Assembly (NCBI GenBank): GCA_035650215.1
Contig: DASRIC010000004.1
Coordinates: 1-64,000 of the forward strand
Length of the DNA: 64,000 nt
Source: JACVRW01 sp035650215
Lineage (GTDB): Bacteria; Actinomycetota; Thermoleophilia; Solirubrobacterales; Thermoleophilaceae
Reading direction: 5' to 3'
Shown: positions 16,513 to 24,518 of the stretch, one piece after another
Layout of the letters: each line of letters begins with the position of its first letter
Numbering within the stretch: the first letter of the stretch is position 1
Notes under the pieces: model-generated
What the model was told of the DNA's origin: nothing
Database searches by the model: none
Seen by the model: the letters and a program-made list of their open reading frames with translations, nothing else
Translations under genes and position numbers: made by a program

Positions 16513-17721
16513 ATGCGGTTCTTCGAGTACGAGGCGCGCGAGATCACGCGGCGCGCCGGTATCCCGGTCACCGATTTCGGCCTCGCGACCACGGCCCAGC
16601 AGGCGCGCGAGATCGCCCACCGGATCGGCGGGCCCACGGTCATCAAGTCGCAGGTCCTGACCGGCGGCCGCATGAAGGCCGGCGGGGTCAAGTTCGCCGA
16701 CGACGCCGACGAGGCCGCCGACCATGCCGAGGCGATCCTGCGGCTCGAGATCGGCGGCCACATGCCGCGCGGCGTCCTTGTCGACCCGAAGGCCGAGGTC
16801 GAGCGGGAGTACTACGCGGGCGTCGTCTGGGACGGGCTGCGCAAGCGGCCCGTGATGATCTTCTCGCCCGTCGGCGGCATCGACATCGAGCAGGTGGCCG
16901 AGGAGCAGCCCGACAAGGTGGGCCGCCGCCATTTCTCGACGATCGAGCCGTTCAGCGACTTCATGGCCAAGGAGGTGATCGCCTCCACCGGCGTCAGTGG
17001 GCGCCAGCTGACCCGCATCACGCCGATCCTCACCCGCCTGGCCCGCCTGTTCACCGACTACGACATGACGCTGGCCGAGATCAACCCGCTCGGCGAGCTC
17101 GTGGACGGCTCGTTCGTGGGACTCGACGCGCACATGGAGATGGAGAACGAGGCGCGCCCGCGCCAGCGGGCCCTTCTGAACGACCTCGGCGTCGGCGAGG
17201 AGGAGACGCGCGAGGCGCGCGAGCCCACCGAGTTCGAGCTGGCCGGCGAGGCGGTCGACTCGATGGACCACCGCGGCGTGGCCGGCAACGTGACCGAGTT
17301 CGACGGCGATCTCGGACTCGTGATCGGCGCGGGCGGCGGCTCGCTCACGCTCTTCGACGCCGTCCGGGCCCACGGCGGCCGTCCCGCCAACTACTGCGAG
17401 ATCGGCGGCAACCCCTCGGTGCGCAAGGCCTGCGGGCTCGCCAAGCTCGTGCTGCAGAAGCCCGGCGTCGACAAGATCGCCGTGATGATGTCGATCGTCT
17501 CCAACACGCGGGTCGACATCGTGGCCCGGGGGGTGGTCAAGGCCTGCCTCGAGCTCGGCTACGACCCGGCCGAGAAGATCGCGATCTTCCGCATCCCGGG
17601 CGCGTGGGAGGACGAGGGCTTCAAGATCCTCGAGAAGTACGGAGTGGAGTACTGCGACCGCAGCGTCTCAATGCACGAGGCCGCGCGGCGCGCCGTGGAG
17701 AAGGGATCGGCGGCGGCGTGA
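16513..17721 (+). CDS. Succinate/malate-CoA ligase beta subunit (ATP-grasp)
   Basis: A 402-residue protein with the ATP-grasp domain in the first half (FFEYEAREITRRAGIPV, VIKSQVLTGGRMKAGGVKF, metal-binding EINPLGEL near 195) and a flavodoxin-like CoA-ligase domain in the second half (LGLVIGAGGGSLTLFDAV, ANYCEIGGNPS). With the next gene it makes the heterodimer or heterotetramer that forms succinyl-CoA, or in MtkA homologues malyl-CoA, from acid, ATP and CoA. The lyase two genes upstream favours malate or another C4/C5 acid as substrate, which is inference. The family's usual length is 385-400. Confidence 0.88.
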   Translation: MRFFEYEAREITRRAGIPVTDFGLATTAQQAREIAHRIGGPTVIKSQVLTGGRMKAGGVKFADDADEAADHAEAILRLEIGGHMPRGVLVDPKAEVEREYYAGVVWDGLRKRPVMIFSPVGGIDIEQVAEEQPDKVGRRHFSTIEPFSDFMAKEVIASTGVSGRQLTRITPILTRLARLFTDYDMTLAEINPLGELVDGSFVGLDAHMEMENEARPRQRALLNDLGVGEEETREAREPTEFELAGEAVDSMDHRGVAGNVTEFDGDLGLVIGAGGGSLTLFDAVRAHGGRPANYCEIGGNPSVRKACGLAKLVLQKPGVDKIAVMMSIVSNTRVDIVARGVVKACLELGYDPAEKIAIFRIPGAWEDEGFKILEKYGVEYCDRSVSMHEAARRAVEKGSAAA

Positions 17722-18641
17722 GCATCCTGATCGACGCCGACACGACCTTCATCGTGCAGGGCATCACCGGCCGCGAGGCCGTGAACCTCACGCGCGAGTG
17801 CCTCGACTACGGCGCCGGCGCGAAGATCGTGGGCGGGGTCACGCCCGGCCGCCTCGGCCGCGACGTTCACGGAGTGCCGGTGTTCGACACGGTCGCGCAG
17901 GCCGTGGAGCATCACGGAGCGCCGATCAAGGGCTCGGTCGTCACGGTCCCCCCCGCGTTCACCAAGGACGCGGTGTTCGAGGCGATCGTGCACGGCATCG
18001 AGCTGATCGTGATCGTGACCGAGCGGATCCCGCGCGGCGACGTGGCGCAGATGGTGGAGCTCGCGGCGTCCCGAGGCGCTCGGATCATCGGCCCCAACTG
18101 CCTCGGCGTGATCGTGCCGGACGTGATCAAGATGGGCGGCATCGGCGGTCCCGCCGGGGACGCCGCCAAGGCCTACACGCCCGGGCCGGTCGGCGTGATC
18201 TCGCGCTCGGGCGGGATGACCACCGAGATGTCCTCCACGCTCAGCGCCGCAGGGCTCGGCCAGTCGACCGCGGTGTCGATCGGCGGCGACGCGATCATCG
18301 GCTCCTCCTACGCCGAGCTGATGCCGCTCTTCGAGGCCGACGGCCAGACCGAGGCGATCGTGATCTACACGGAGCCGGGCGGCCGGATGGAGGCGGAGCT
18401 CGCCCGCTACGTGACCGAGGAGTCGGAGCACCCGCTGCCGATCGTCGCCTTCATGGCGGGCCGCTTCATGGACGAGATGCCCGGCATGAGCTTCGGGCAC
18501 GCCGGCACGATCGTGGAGGGCAAGGAGGACACGGCTACCGAGAAGATCGCGCGGCTCGCCTCCGCCGGCATCGTGGTGGCGGAGGAGATCGCCGAGATCC
18601 CGGCGCTCGTGAAGGAGCGGATGGCGGCGGTGGCCCCGTGA
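17718..18641 (+). CDS. Succinate/malate-CoA ligase alpha subunit
   Basis: A 307-residue protein starting at GTG 17718, which overlaps the beta-subunit stop (GTGA). The CoA-binding Rossmann region opens with VQGITGREAVNLT and the ATP-citrate-lyase/succinyl-CoA ligase signature follows (GARIIGPNCLGVIVP, ISRSGGMTTEM). The phosphorylated active-site histidine is H261 in MSFGHAGTIVEG, as in E. coli SucD. It is compatible with either SucD or the malate-CoA ligase subunit MtkB. I favour a dedicated enzyme because it is encoded with a malyl-CoA-type lyase and not with TCA-cycle genes. Confidence 0.88.
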   Translation: MSILIDADTTFIVQGITGREAVNLTRECLDYGAGAKIVGGVTPGRLGRDVHGVPVFDTVAQAVEHHGAPIKGSVVTVPPAFTKDAVFEAIVHGIELIVIVTERIPRGDVAQMVELAASRGARIIGPNCLGVIVPDVIKMGGIGGPAGDAAKAYTPGPVGVISRSGGMTTEMSSTLSAAGLGQSTAVSIGGDAIIGSSYAELMPLFEADGQTEAIVIYTEPGGRMEAELARYVTEESEHPLPIVAFMAGRFMDEMPGMSFGHAGTIVEGKEDTATEKIARLASAGIVVAEEIAEIPALVKERMAAVAP

Positions 18642-18883
18642 ACGGGATCTTCATCCAGGTCGTGGTGGCCGACGACGCCAGCGCGGACGCCGAGCTGGCG
18701 CGCCGGCTCGAGGAGGCCTGCCCGGTGGACATCTTCGCCGCCTCCGACGGCGGTGTGAGCATCGTGGACGAGAACCTCGACGAGTGCGTGCTCTGCGGCC
18801 TCTGCCTCGACGCCGCGCCGCCGGGCGCGGTGCGGGTGGTCAAGGTCTACGACGGGGGCGCCGAGATGGCGCCGCCGGGGTGA
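18638..18883 (+). CDS. Small FixX-like 4Fe-4S ferredoxin
   Basis: An 81-residue protein from GTG 18638 that overlaps the ligase alpha stop. Four cysteines are present: C28 in EEACPVDIF, then C50, C53 and C56 in DECVLCGLCLD. A classical ferredoxin would have a fourth cysteine before the proline after the CxxCxxC. Here that spot is alanine (DAAPPGAVRV). The upstream CP supplies the missing ligand, as in FixX-type proteins. It could therefore hold one 4Fe-4S cluster. Its presence inside a CoA ligase/thioesterase operon is unexplained. No partner flavoprotein is adjacent. Confidence 0.65.
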   Translation: MNGIFIQVVVADDASADAELARRLEEACPVDIFAASDGGVSIVDENLDECVLCGLCLDAAPPGAVRVVKVYDGGAEMAPPG

Positions 18884-19302
18884 CCAACCCGGACATCACG
18901 CCGGAGCTCTTCCGGCAGGGCATCGGGCGGAGCTTTCCCGGCGACCTCGGCATCGAGGTGGTGCGGATCGAGGACGACGAGGTGGAGGGCCGGCTCGAGG
19001 TCGACGAGCGCCACCTGCATCCTGGCGGCTACGTGCACGGCGGCGTCTGGGTCGCGTTCGCCGACACCGTGGCGGCCTGGGGAACCTTCCGCCACCTCCC
19101 CGCGGGCGGCGACTTCACCACCGCCGAGCTCAAGGCCAACGTGTTCTCGGCCGGCCGGGTCGGCGACGTGCTCACCGCCATCGGCCGGCCGCTTCACGTG
19201 GGCCGGCGCACGCAGGTCTGGGAGGTCCGCATCAGGAAGGAGAGCGGCCGCGACGCCGCCTTCTTCACCTGCACCCAGCTGGTGCTCTCGCCAGGCGCCT
19301 GA
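18880..19302 (+). CDS. PaaI-like hotdog thioesterase
   Basis: A 140-residue single hotdog domain from GTG 18880, overlapping the ferredoxin stop. LHPGGYVHGGVWVAFADTVAAW holds the HGG motif and an acidic residue in the central helix (D), as in PaaI acyl-CoA thioesterases. The late VGRRTQVWEVRI strand is also typical. It hydrolyses acyl-CoA to acid and CoA, so in this operon it could remove blocked CoA esters formed by the ligase. It is the last gene of the six-gene cluster. The convergent gene stops four bases after it. Confidence 0.85.
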   Translation: MTNPDITPELFRQGIGRSFPGDLGIEVVRIEDDEVEGRLEVDERHLHPGGYVHGGVWVAFADTVAAWGTFRHLPAGGDFTTAELKANVFSAGRVGDVLTAIGRPLHVGRRTQVWEVRIRKESGRDAAFFTCTQLVLSPGA

Positions 19303-19305
19303 GGC

Positions 19306-19659
19306 TCAGCGCCGGGCGAGCTGGCGCTGGATCACGTTGCCCAGCAGCTTGATCACCGCGGCGTCGCCGGTCACCCGTACGTGGCCGTGCTCATAGGCGT
19401 CGACCCAGTGCCTGAGCTGCCCGTCGGCGGCCAGCTCGTTGAAGTGAGAGCGCGCCACCGACACGTCGACGCGGGCGTCGGCCGCCGGGTCGCGGTCGAT
19501 CTTGGGGCCGGGGATCTCCACGCGCCAGATCGGCACGTCGGCGCCGCGGGCGCGCAGCTCGAGGCGCGCGACGAGCTTGATCTGCCGGAAGGAGGGCACC
19601 TCCTCCTGGAGGCCCTCGACCGCCTGTGCGATCAGCGCCCTGGTGCCTGTGGTGGTCAT
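19306..19659 (-). CDS. SCP2-like sterol/lipid-binding domain protein
   Basis: A 117-residue cytosolic protein from ATG 19659, two bases after the acyl-CoA dehydrogenase stop. The region ARVDVSVARSHFNELAADG with the later HVRVTGDAAVIKLLGNVI matches the SCP2 fold pattern in which the ligand pocket is closed by the C-terminal helix. SCP2 proteins bind acyl-CoA or lipid. Encoded with an acyl-CoA dehydrogenase, it may present fatty acyl-CoA to it. The assignment is by pattern, not by any catalytic residue, and another lipid-binding family is possible. Confidence 0.55.
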   Translation of the reverse strand: MTTTGTRALIAQAVEGLQEEVPSFRQIKLVARLELRARGADVPIWRVEIPGPKIDRDPAADARVDVSVARSHFNELAADGQLRHWVDAYEHGHVRVTGDAAVIKLLGNVIQRQLARR

Positions 19660-19661
19660 GG

Positions 19662-20864
19662 CTAGAGCTTGTTCCGCTCGAGCAGCTTCTTGCCGATCAC
19701 CATTCGCTGGATCTCGGAGGTTCCTTCGCCGATCAGGAGCAGCGGGGCGTCGCGGTAGAGGCGCTCGATCTCGTACTCCTTGGAGTAGCCGTAGCCGCCG
19801 TGGATGCGGAACGCCTCCTCCACGACCTCCTTGCCGGTCTCGGAGGCGAAAAGCTTGGCCATGCCCGCCTCGAGGTCCGAGCGCTGCCCTGCGTCCTTCA
19901 TGCGCGCCGCCTTCAGCGTGAGCAGGCGCGCGGCCTCGATCTTTGTGGCCATGTCGGCGAGCTTGAACTGAATCGCCTGGTGGCCCGCGATCGGCCTGCC
20001 GAAGGTCTTTCGCTCCTGCGAGTAGCGCAGGGCGAGCTCGAGCGCCCGCTGGGCGATGCCAACGCCGCGCGCGGCCACGTTCACGCGGCCCACCTCGAGC
20101 GCGTCCATCATCTGGGCGAAGCCCTTGCCGAGCCCGTTCTCCTCGCCGCCGAGGATGCGCTCGGGCGGGCACAGGTAGCCGTCGTACACAAGCTCCGTCG
20201 ACTCAACGCCCTTGTAGCCCATCTTCTTGATCTTGGGCGGGACCGTGAGGCCGTCGTTCTGCTCCTGCCAGGGCGTCTTCTCGGTGAGGAAGCAGGTCAT
20301 CCCCTTGTGGGCCGGCTCGGCCTTGGGGTCGCTCTTCATCAGCACGAACACGACCCCCGAACCGAGCCCGTTCGTGACCCACATCTTCTGGCCGTTCAGC
20401 TCCCAGTCGCCGCCTTCGGTGCGCTTGGCGGTCGACTTGATGCCCTGCACGTCCGAGCCGCACTCGGGCTCGGAGAGCGAGAAGGCCGCGCGCAGCTCGC
20501 CGGTGGCCATCTGCGGCAGGAACTGCTCCCTCTGCTCGTCGGTGCCGAACTTCATCAGCAGGTACGAGCCGATGAAGTGCGTGTTCACGATGCCGGAGAT
20601 CGAGATCCAGCCGCGCGAGAGCTCCTCGACGATCATCGCGTAGGTGGTGAGGTCGAGGCCCATCCCGCCGTACTCCTCGGGGATGGTCACGCCGAACAGG
20701 CCGAGCTCCTTCATCTGCTCCACGACCGCCTCCGGGAAGGTGTCCTCGTGATCGTGCTCCTCGGCGATCGGGATGACCTCGTTGTCGACGAACTGCCGGA
20801 CCATCTCGGTGATGGCCTGCTGATCCTCGGTCTTCTCGGTGAAGGCGTTCGTGGCGACAGCCAT
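19662..20864 (-). CDS. Acyl-CoA dehydrogenase
   Basis: A 400-residue FAD enzyme from ATG 20864 that introduces a trans-2 double bond into acyl-CoA. The helical N-domain contains LGLFGVTIPEEYGGMGLD and the beta domain contains AFSLSEPECGSDVQGIKSTA, an FAD/substrate motif. In the C-domain the catalytic glutamate falls in YRDAPLLLIGEGTSEIQR. The RIHGGYGYSKEYEIERLYRD stretch is typical of short/medium-chain enzymes. The electron acceptor would be ETF, not encoded here. It forms an operon with the SCP2-like gene. Confidence 0.93.
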   Translation of the reverse strand: MAVATNAFTEKTEDQQAITEMVRQFVDNEVIPIAEEHDHEDTFPEAVVEQMKELGLFGVTIPEEYGGMGLDLTTYAMIVEELSRGWISISGIVNTHFIGSYLLMKFGTDEQREQFLPQMATGELRAAFSLSEPECGSDVQGIKSTAKRTEGGDWELNGQKMWVTNGLGSGVVFVLMKSDPKAEPAHKGMTCFLTEKTPWQEQNDGLTVPPKIKKMGYKGVESTELVYDGYLCPPERILGGEENGLGKGFAQMMDALEVGRVNVAARGVGIAQRALELALRYSQERKTFGRPIAGHQAIQFKLADMATKIEAARLLTLKAARMKDAGQRSDLEAGMAKLFASETGKEVVEEAFRIHGGYGYSKEYEIERLYRDAPLLLIGEGTSEIQRMVIGKKLLERNKL

Positions 20865-20901
20865 TGGCCGGAGGATATCGCCGGGATTTTCGGCCGAGGG
20901 C

Positions 20902-21486
20902 CTAGTAGCCGCCGGGATGGCGCGCCACGAACGAGGAGGAGCGGCGCAGGGTCTTGGACCAGCGCGGGCCGGTGGATGGGCCCGGCGCGTCCGGGTCCCG
21001 CATCGAGGTGTCGAAGCGCAGGCCGGCCACCACGACATAGGCGTGGCCGCCGTTGGCGTACACGGTGATCCAGCGGCCCGTGCCCTCCTGGCCCCAGCCC
21101 ATCAGCGAGCCGCTCGGCAGCGGCGAGCGCAGGAAGCGGCCGCCGTAGAGGGCGTACGAGACGGCGCCCGAGCAGTCGTAGCCGGCGTCGAGCACGCCGC
21201 TCAGGTAGGCCTTGTGACCGCCGCCGTAGATGTAGGGCTTCTCGACGATCCGGTTGGCCGCCTCGATCACGCGCTTGACGCGCGTGGGCGCCGAGGCCGG
21301 GGCGATCACCCGGCCGTCGACAAGCGCGGCCTTGGCCGGCGGCGGAGGCGGCGGCGTGAAGACCGCCCCACCCGTGGGGGTCTGGGCGGCGGCTCCGGGG
21401 GCGGCCACGGTCGCGCCCACCAGGCAGGCGAAGGCGACGAGGGCGCCGAGGGCGCGCAGCAGTGTGTTGCGTGAACGGGAAGGCAT
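20902..21486 (-). CDS. Secreted NlpC/P60 peptidoglycan hydrolase
   Basis: A 194-residue exported protein. The signal peptide is at about 1-34, a proline stretch at about 45-50 acts as a linker, and the NlpC/P60 cysteine-peptidase domain follows with C105 in GYDCSGAVSYAL and H148 in NGGHAYVVV. It cuts peptide links in the cell-wall stem peptide. The domain lacks additional repeats or LysM. The 5' leader is a c-di-AMP riboswitch, as is usual for such hydrolases in actinobacteria. So the gene is likely off or on according to c-di-AMP, which tracks turgor and wall status. Confidence 0.88.
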   Translation of the reverse strand: MPSRSRNTLLRALGALVAFACLVGATVAAPGAAAQTPTGGAVFTPPPPPPAKAALVDGRVIAPASAPTRVKRVIEAANRIVEKPYIYGGGHKAYLSGVLDAGYDCSGAVSYALYGGRFLRSPLPSGSLMGWGQEGTGRWITVYANGGHAYVVVAGLRFDTSMRDPDAPGPSTGPRWSKTLRRSSSFVARHPGGY

Positions 21487-21494
21487 TCTCTTTC

Positions 21495-21640
21495 GAACGC
21501 CTACGGGGTTAGCTGACGGGCTCGCGCTGAAAGAGCTCGCGCGCCTCCTGATTGCTCAGGAAGTTCGCCCCAGTGGCCGCAGCCACCTTGGTTCCCCCGT
21601 TCCCCGGTTGTCCCCGGGGATTCGGCGTGGCGGTGAAGCT
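21495..21640 (-). ncRNA. c-di-AMP riboswitch (ydaO/yuaA type)
   Basis: Read on the minus strand, the leader contains CGCCGAATCCCCGGGG at its 5' side, GGGGGAACC in the middle and the highly conserved 3' block CCCGTCAGCTAACCCCGTAG followed by GCG. These are the conserved elements I know from actinobacterial ydaO leaders. The 3' end lies just before the ATG of the NlpC/P60 hydrolase (21486), so control may act on translation initiation or on a nearby stem. A second copy with the same 3' core lies at 33195-33335. Confidence 0.85.
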
Positions 21641-21787
21641 ACCAGAACTATCGGCGAGCGTCCTACCCGCTTTAGTTCTTTTTCACACCGCTTCGACCGA
21701 AGTCCTCGGACTCCTCCCCGCAGAGGGGTCAGACGGCGCGGGCCGGGTGCGCGTCATGTCCTTGCCGAAGATGCGATCGTGCGGGCG

Positions 21788-21856
21788 GTGACGGACTTCG
21801 CGTGGCTCGGCCTCGAGCGCCTCGGCGCGGGCGAGCGCTGGCCGCCGCGCGCATGA
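21788..21856 (+). other. Possible 22-codon leader ORF coupled to acyl-CoA synthetase
   Basis: A short frame from GTG 21788 ends in TGA at 21854-21856, overlapping the ATG of the synthetase (ATGA). It encodes about 22 residues ending in RWPPRA, rich in glycine, leucine and arginine. No regulatory role is known. It may only be the tail of leader RNA or a remnant of the true N-terminus in another frame. Confidence 0.25.
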
Positions 21857-23295
21857 ACCTGACCGCCGAGCTCGTGGACTCGGCCGCTCCCGAGCGCACC
21901 GCGCTCGTGGCGATCGCGCGGGACGGCGAGCGGCGCGAGATCGGCTTCGGCGAGGTGGCCGACCGCTCGGCGCGCATGGCCGGCGCGCTCGCGAGCCGGG
22001 GCGTGGGCCGCGGCGACGTGGTGATGACCGTGGCGGGCAACCGACCCGAGTGGGTGTACGCGATGCTCGCCTGCTGGCGGCTCGGCGCGGTCGCGCAGCC
22101 GTGCACCGAGCAGCTGCGACCGGCCGACCTGCGCGCACGCATGGAGCTGCTCGACCCGCGCGCCGTGGTGGCCGACGAGCGCGACCTCGACCTGGTCTCG
22201 GCGGCGGGCTTCGACGGCGCGCTGCTGGCGATCCCCGATCCCGCTCTGCTCGACGCCGCACCCGCGGGCGCGGCGAAGGTGGAAGCCGGCGACCCGGCGC
22301 TGATCGTCTTCACGTCCGGCACGGCCGGCGAGCCCAAGCCGATCCGCCACGGCCACGGTTACCTGGCCGGGCAGCGCGTGCAGGCCGAGCACTGGTTCGG
22401 CGCGCGGGAGGGTGACCTGTGCTGGTGCACCGCGGCCAGCGGCTGGTCGCTCTCGGCGCGCAACGCCTTCCTCGCCGCCTGGCTGCGCGGCGCCGCGGCG
22501 CTGCTCCACGACGCCCGCTTCGACGCGGAGGAGCGGCTCGAGCTGCTCGAGCGCGAGCGCGTGAACGTGCTCTGCATGTCACCCACCGAGTACCGCGCGA
22601 TCGCCGGCCGCGCAAAGCTGCGCCCGCTCCCCGAGCTGCGGCACGCCTGCGCCGCGGGCGAGCCGCTCAACCCCGAGGTGGTGCGCGCCTGGCAGGAGGG
22701 CGCCGGCGCCTCGGTGCACGACGGGTACGGCCAGACCGAGACGGGCCACCTCACGGGCATGCCGATCGGCCCGCCGGTGCGGCCCGGCTCGATGGGCAAG
22801 GCGCTGCCGGGCTTCCGTGCCTGGGTCGACGAGGGCGAGCTCGTGATCGACCCGGCCACGGTGCCGACCTTCTTCCTCGACGGCGCCCGCGACCGGCCCT
22901 GGCGCACGGGCGACCGCGTGTCCGAGGACGAGGACGGCTACCTCTGGTTCCAGGGCCGCACCGACGACGTGATCATCTCCTCCGGCTACCGCATCGGTCC
23001 GTTCGAGGTGGAGTCGGCGCTGGTGGCCCACCCGGCGGTGGTGGAGGCCGCCGCCGTGCCGGCCCCCGACGAGATCCGCGGCCAGGTGGTGCGCGCCGTG
23101 GTGGTGCTGCGCGACGGCACGGCGCCGGGCGAGGAGCTGGCGCGCGAGCTCCAGGATCACGTGAAGGAGACCACGGCGCCCTACAAGCACCCGCGAATCG
23201 TCGACTTCGTGGACGAGCTCCCGAAGACCCCGAGCGGCAAGATCAAGCGGGCGGCGCTACGCGATCAGCCGAAGGGGTCGAGCGCCACCAGGTAG
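21853..23295 (+). CDS. AMP-dependent acyl-CoA synthetase
   Basis: A 480-residue ANL superfamily enzyme from ATG 21853. The P-loop-like motif LIVFTSGTAGEPKPIRHGH binds ATP. DGYGQTETGHLTG is the A5 region, YRIGPFEVESAL begins the C-terminal lid and KTPSGKIKRAALR carries the catalytic lysine. It activates a carboxylic acid to acyl-AMP, then acyl-CoA. It is shorter than typical long-chain enzymes and resembles medium-chain or acetate-like ACSM types. The last 31 bases overlap the convergent ATPase gene. The acid used is not identifiable. Confidence 0.88.
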   Translation: MNLTAELVDSAAPERTALVAIARDGERREIGFGEVADRSARMAGALASRGVGRGDVVMTVAGNRPEWVYAMLACWRLGAVAQPCTEQLRPADLRARMELLDPRAVVADERDLDLVSAAGFDGALLAIPDPALLDAAPAGAAKVEAGDPALIVFTSGTAGEPKPIRHGHGYLAGQRVQAEHWFGAREGDLCWCTAASGWSLSARNAFLAAWLRGAAALLHDARFDAEERLELLERERVNVLCMSPTEYRAIAGRAKLRPLPELRHACAAGEPLNPEVVRAWQEGAGASVHDGYGQTETGHLTGMPIGPPVRPGSMGKALPGFRAWVDEGELVIDPATVPTFFLDGARDRPWRTGDRVSEDEDGYLWFQGRTDDVIISSGYRIGPFEVESALVAHPAVVEAAAVPAPDEIRGQVVRAVVVLRDGTAPGEELARELQDHVKETTAPYKHPRIVDFVDELPKTPSGKIKRAALRDQPKGSSATR

Positions 23296-24449
23296 TGGCG
23301 CAGCAGCGGGTCGATCACCCGCCACTCGCCGCGGCCCCCGTGCTCCAGCAACCCGGCGTCGCGCAAGAGCTTGAGCACGCGGTCGCGCACGCCCGGGTGG
23401 AGCCTGCGCGGGGGAGACTGCCCCGCCGCCACGGCGCGCGCGACCGCGAGCCCGTGCTTGTGCAGCAGCCGCACCCGCTCCACCACCTGCTCCATCGTCG
23501 GCCGGTCGCCTTCGAGCGCGCGCTCGTAGCCCAGCTGCACGAGCTCGAGGTCGATCGCGCGCGTGTCCAGCTCGATCGACACGAGGTGCGCCTGCTGGGC
23601 GATGCGCATGGTGGCGCGCGGGTGGCCGTCGCCCAGCTCGACGACGCGGGCGAGCGCGGGCGCGCCGATCTCGCAGTCGTCCGCGGCGAAGCGCTCGGCC
23701 AGTCCGCGCGTCCACTCCTCGGGGTCGATCGCCCGCAGCGAGTAGAAGCTCCCGAAGCCGCTGAAGGCGCGCCGCGAAGGCGCGAACAGGTCGCGCATCA
23801 GGTGCTCGATGCTGCCGGCGAACAGGTAGCTGACCGAGGTCGAGCGCTGGAACACCGCGCGCATGCGGTTGGTCACCGCGTCCGCCTCCCCGTACGGCCG
23901 CCGCGCCGAGGCTACCTCCTGGAACTCGTCGAAGAACAGCACGAGCCGCCGGCCGTCGGCGCGCGCCACGCGCTCCGGCAGCTCGAGCGCCAGGTCGAGC
24001 GCCCGCTCGGGGTCCTGGGCGGCGAGCCCGGGGGTGAGCGCGATCTCGACCCCCTCCCCCAGCTCGCCCACCATCCTGAGGATCGCCCGGCCCTGGGTAG
24101 CCGACAGCGCCGCCCGCCCCGCGCTGCGCGCGCGGCGCAGTGCCCGCCGGGTGGCGGAGCGGTTGGCGATCACGGCCGCGGCCACGGCCTCGGCCAGCTC
24201 GGCGGCGTCCGCCACCCGGAAGAGGTCGACGCGCGCGGTGTAGAGCCCGCGCCGGCCGAGGCGCGCCAGGGCGGCCTCGCACAGGCTCGTCTTGCCGGTG
24301 CGGCGCGGGCCCGCCACGATCAGATGGGTGCCGGCCTCGAGCCGGGTGGCGATCTCGCGAAGGTCGTCGCGGCGGCCGATCATCTGGCTCGCCGGGATGG
24401 GAGAATCGGTGGGGAACAGGTCTCCGCTCGCCTGGCGCACAGATAACAC
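23265..24449 (-). CDS. STAND/AAA-like ATPase with C-terminal winged-helix region
   Basis: A 394-residue protein starting at GTG 24449. P-loop GPRRTGKTSL is at 47-56. LVLFFDEFQEV near 175 is the Walker B, and FAGSIEHLM near 217 matches the sensor region of archaeal-type STAND ATPases (DUF234 relatives). The C-terminus (about 345-394, RLHPGVRDRVLKLLRDAGLL onward) looks like a winged helix. Such proteins act as signal-responsive switches, some in defence. The gene is divergent from a DUF255 protein, with paired TACACA palindromes between them. No cognate effector is adjacent. Confidence 0.75.
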   Translation of the reverse strand: MLSVRQASGDLFPTDSPIPASQMIGRRDDLREIATRLEAGTHLIVAGPRRTGKTSLCEAALARLGRRGLYTARVDLFRVADAAELAEAVAAAVIANRSATRRALRRARSAGRAALSATQGRAILRMVGELGEGVEIALTPGLAAQDPERALDLALELPERVARADGRRLVLFFDEFQEVASARRPYGEADAVTNRMRAVFQRSTSVSYLFAGSIEHLMRDLFAPSRRAFSGFGSFYSLRAIDPEEWTRGLAERFAADDCEIGAPALARVVELGDGHPRATMRIAQQAHLVSIELDTRAIDLELVQLGYERALEGDRPTMEQVVERVRLLHKHGLAVARAVAAGQSPPRRLHPGVRDRVLKLLRDAGLLEHGGRGEWRVIDPLLRHYLVALDPFG

Positions 24450-24452
24450 TAT

Positions 24453-24489
24453 TACACATCTTCTGTGTAGCGCTTACACAGATATGTGT
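24453..24489. promoter_or_regulatory. Two tandem palindromes, likely operator of a divergent promoter
   Basis: TACACA-TCTTC-TGTGTA (24453-24469) and ACACA-GATA-TGTGT (24476-24489) stand side by side in the 69-base gap between the ATPase start (24449) and the DUF255 start (24519). The stretch is AT-rich compared with its surroundings. The arrangement of two dyads about 21 bases apart centre to centre suits a dimeric repressor bound cooperatively. The regulator is not obvious from the neighbours. Confidence 0.6.
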
Positions 24490-24518
24490 CAGCAGGACAC
24501 CGAGTAGCCTCAGCGCTG

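Noticed and set aside
23257..24459. 400-codon frame on the minus strand overlapping the ATPase in another frame
   Set aside because: Arginine/alanine-rich shadow of the ATPase with no domain, while the ATPase frame shows P-loop and Walker B.
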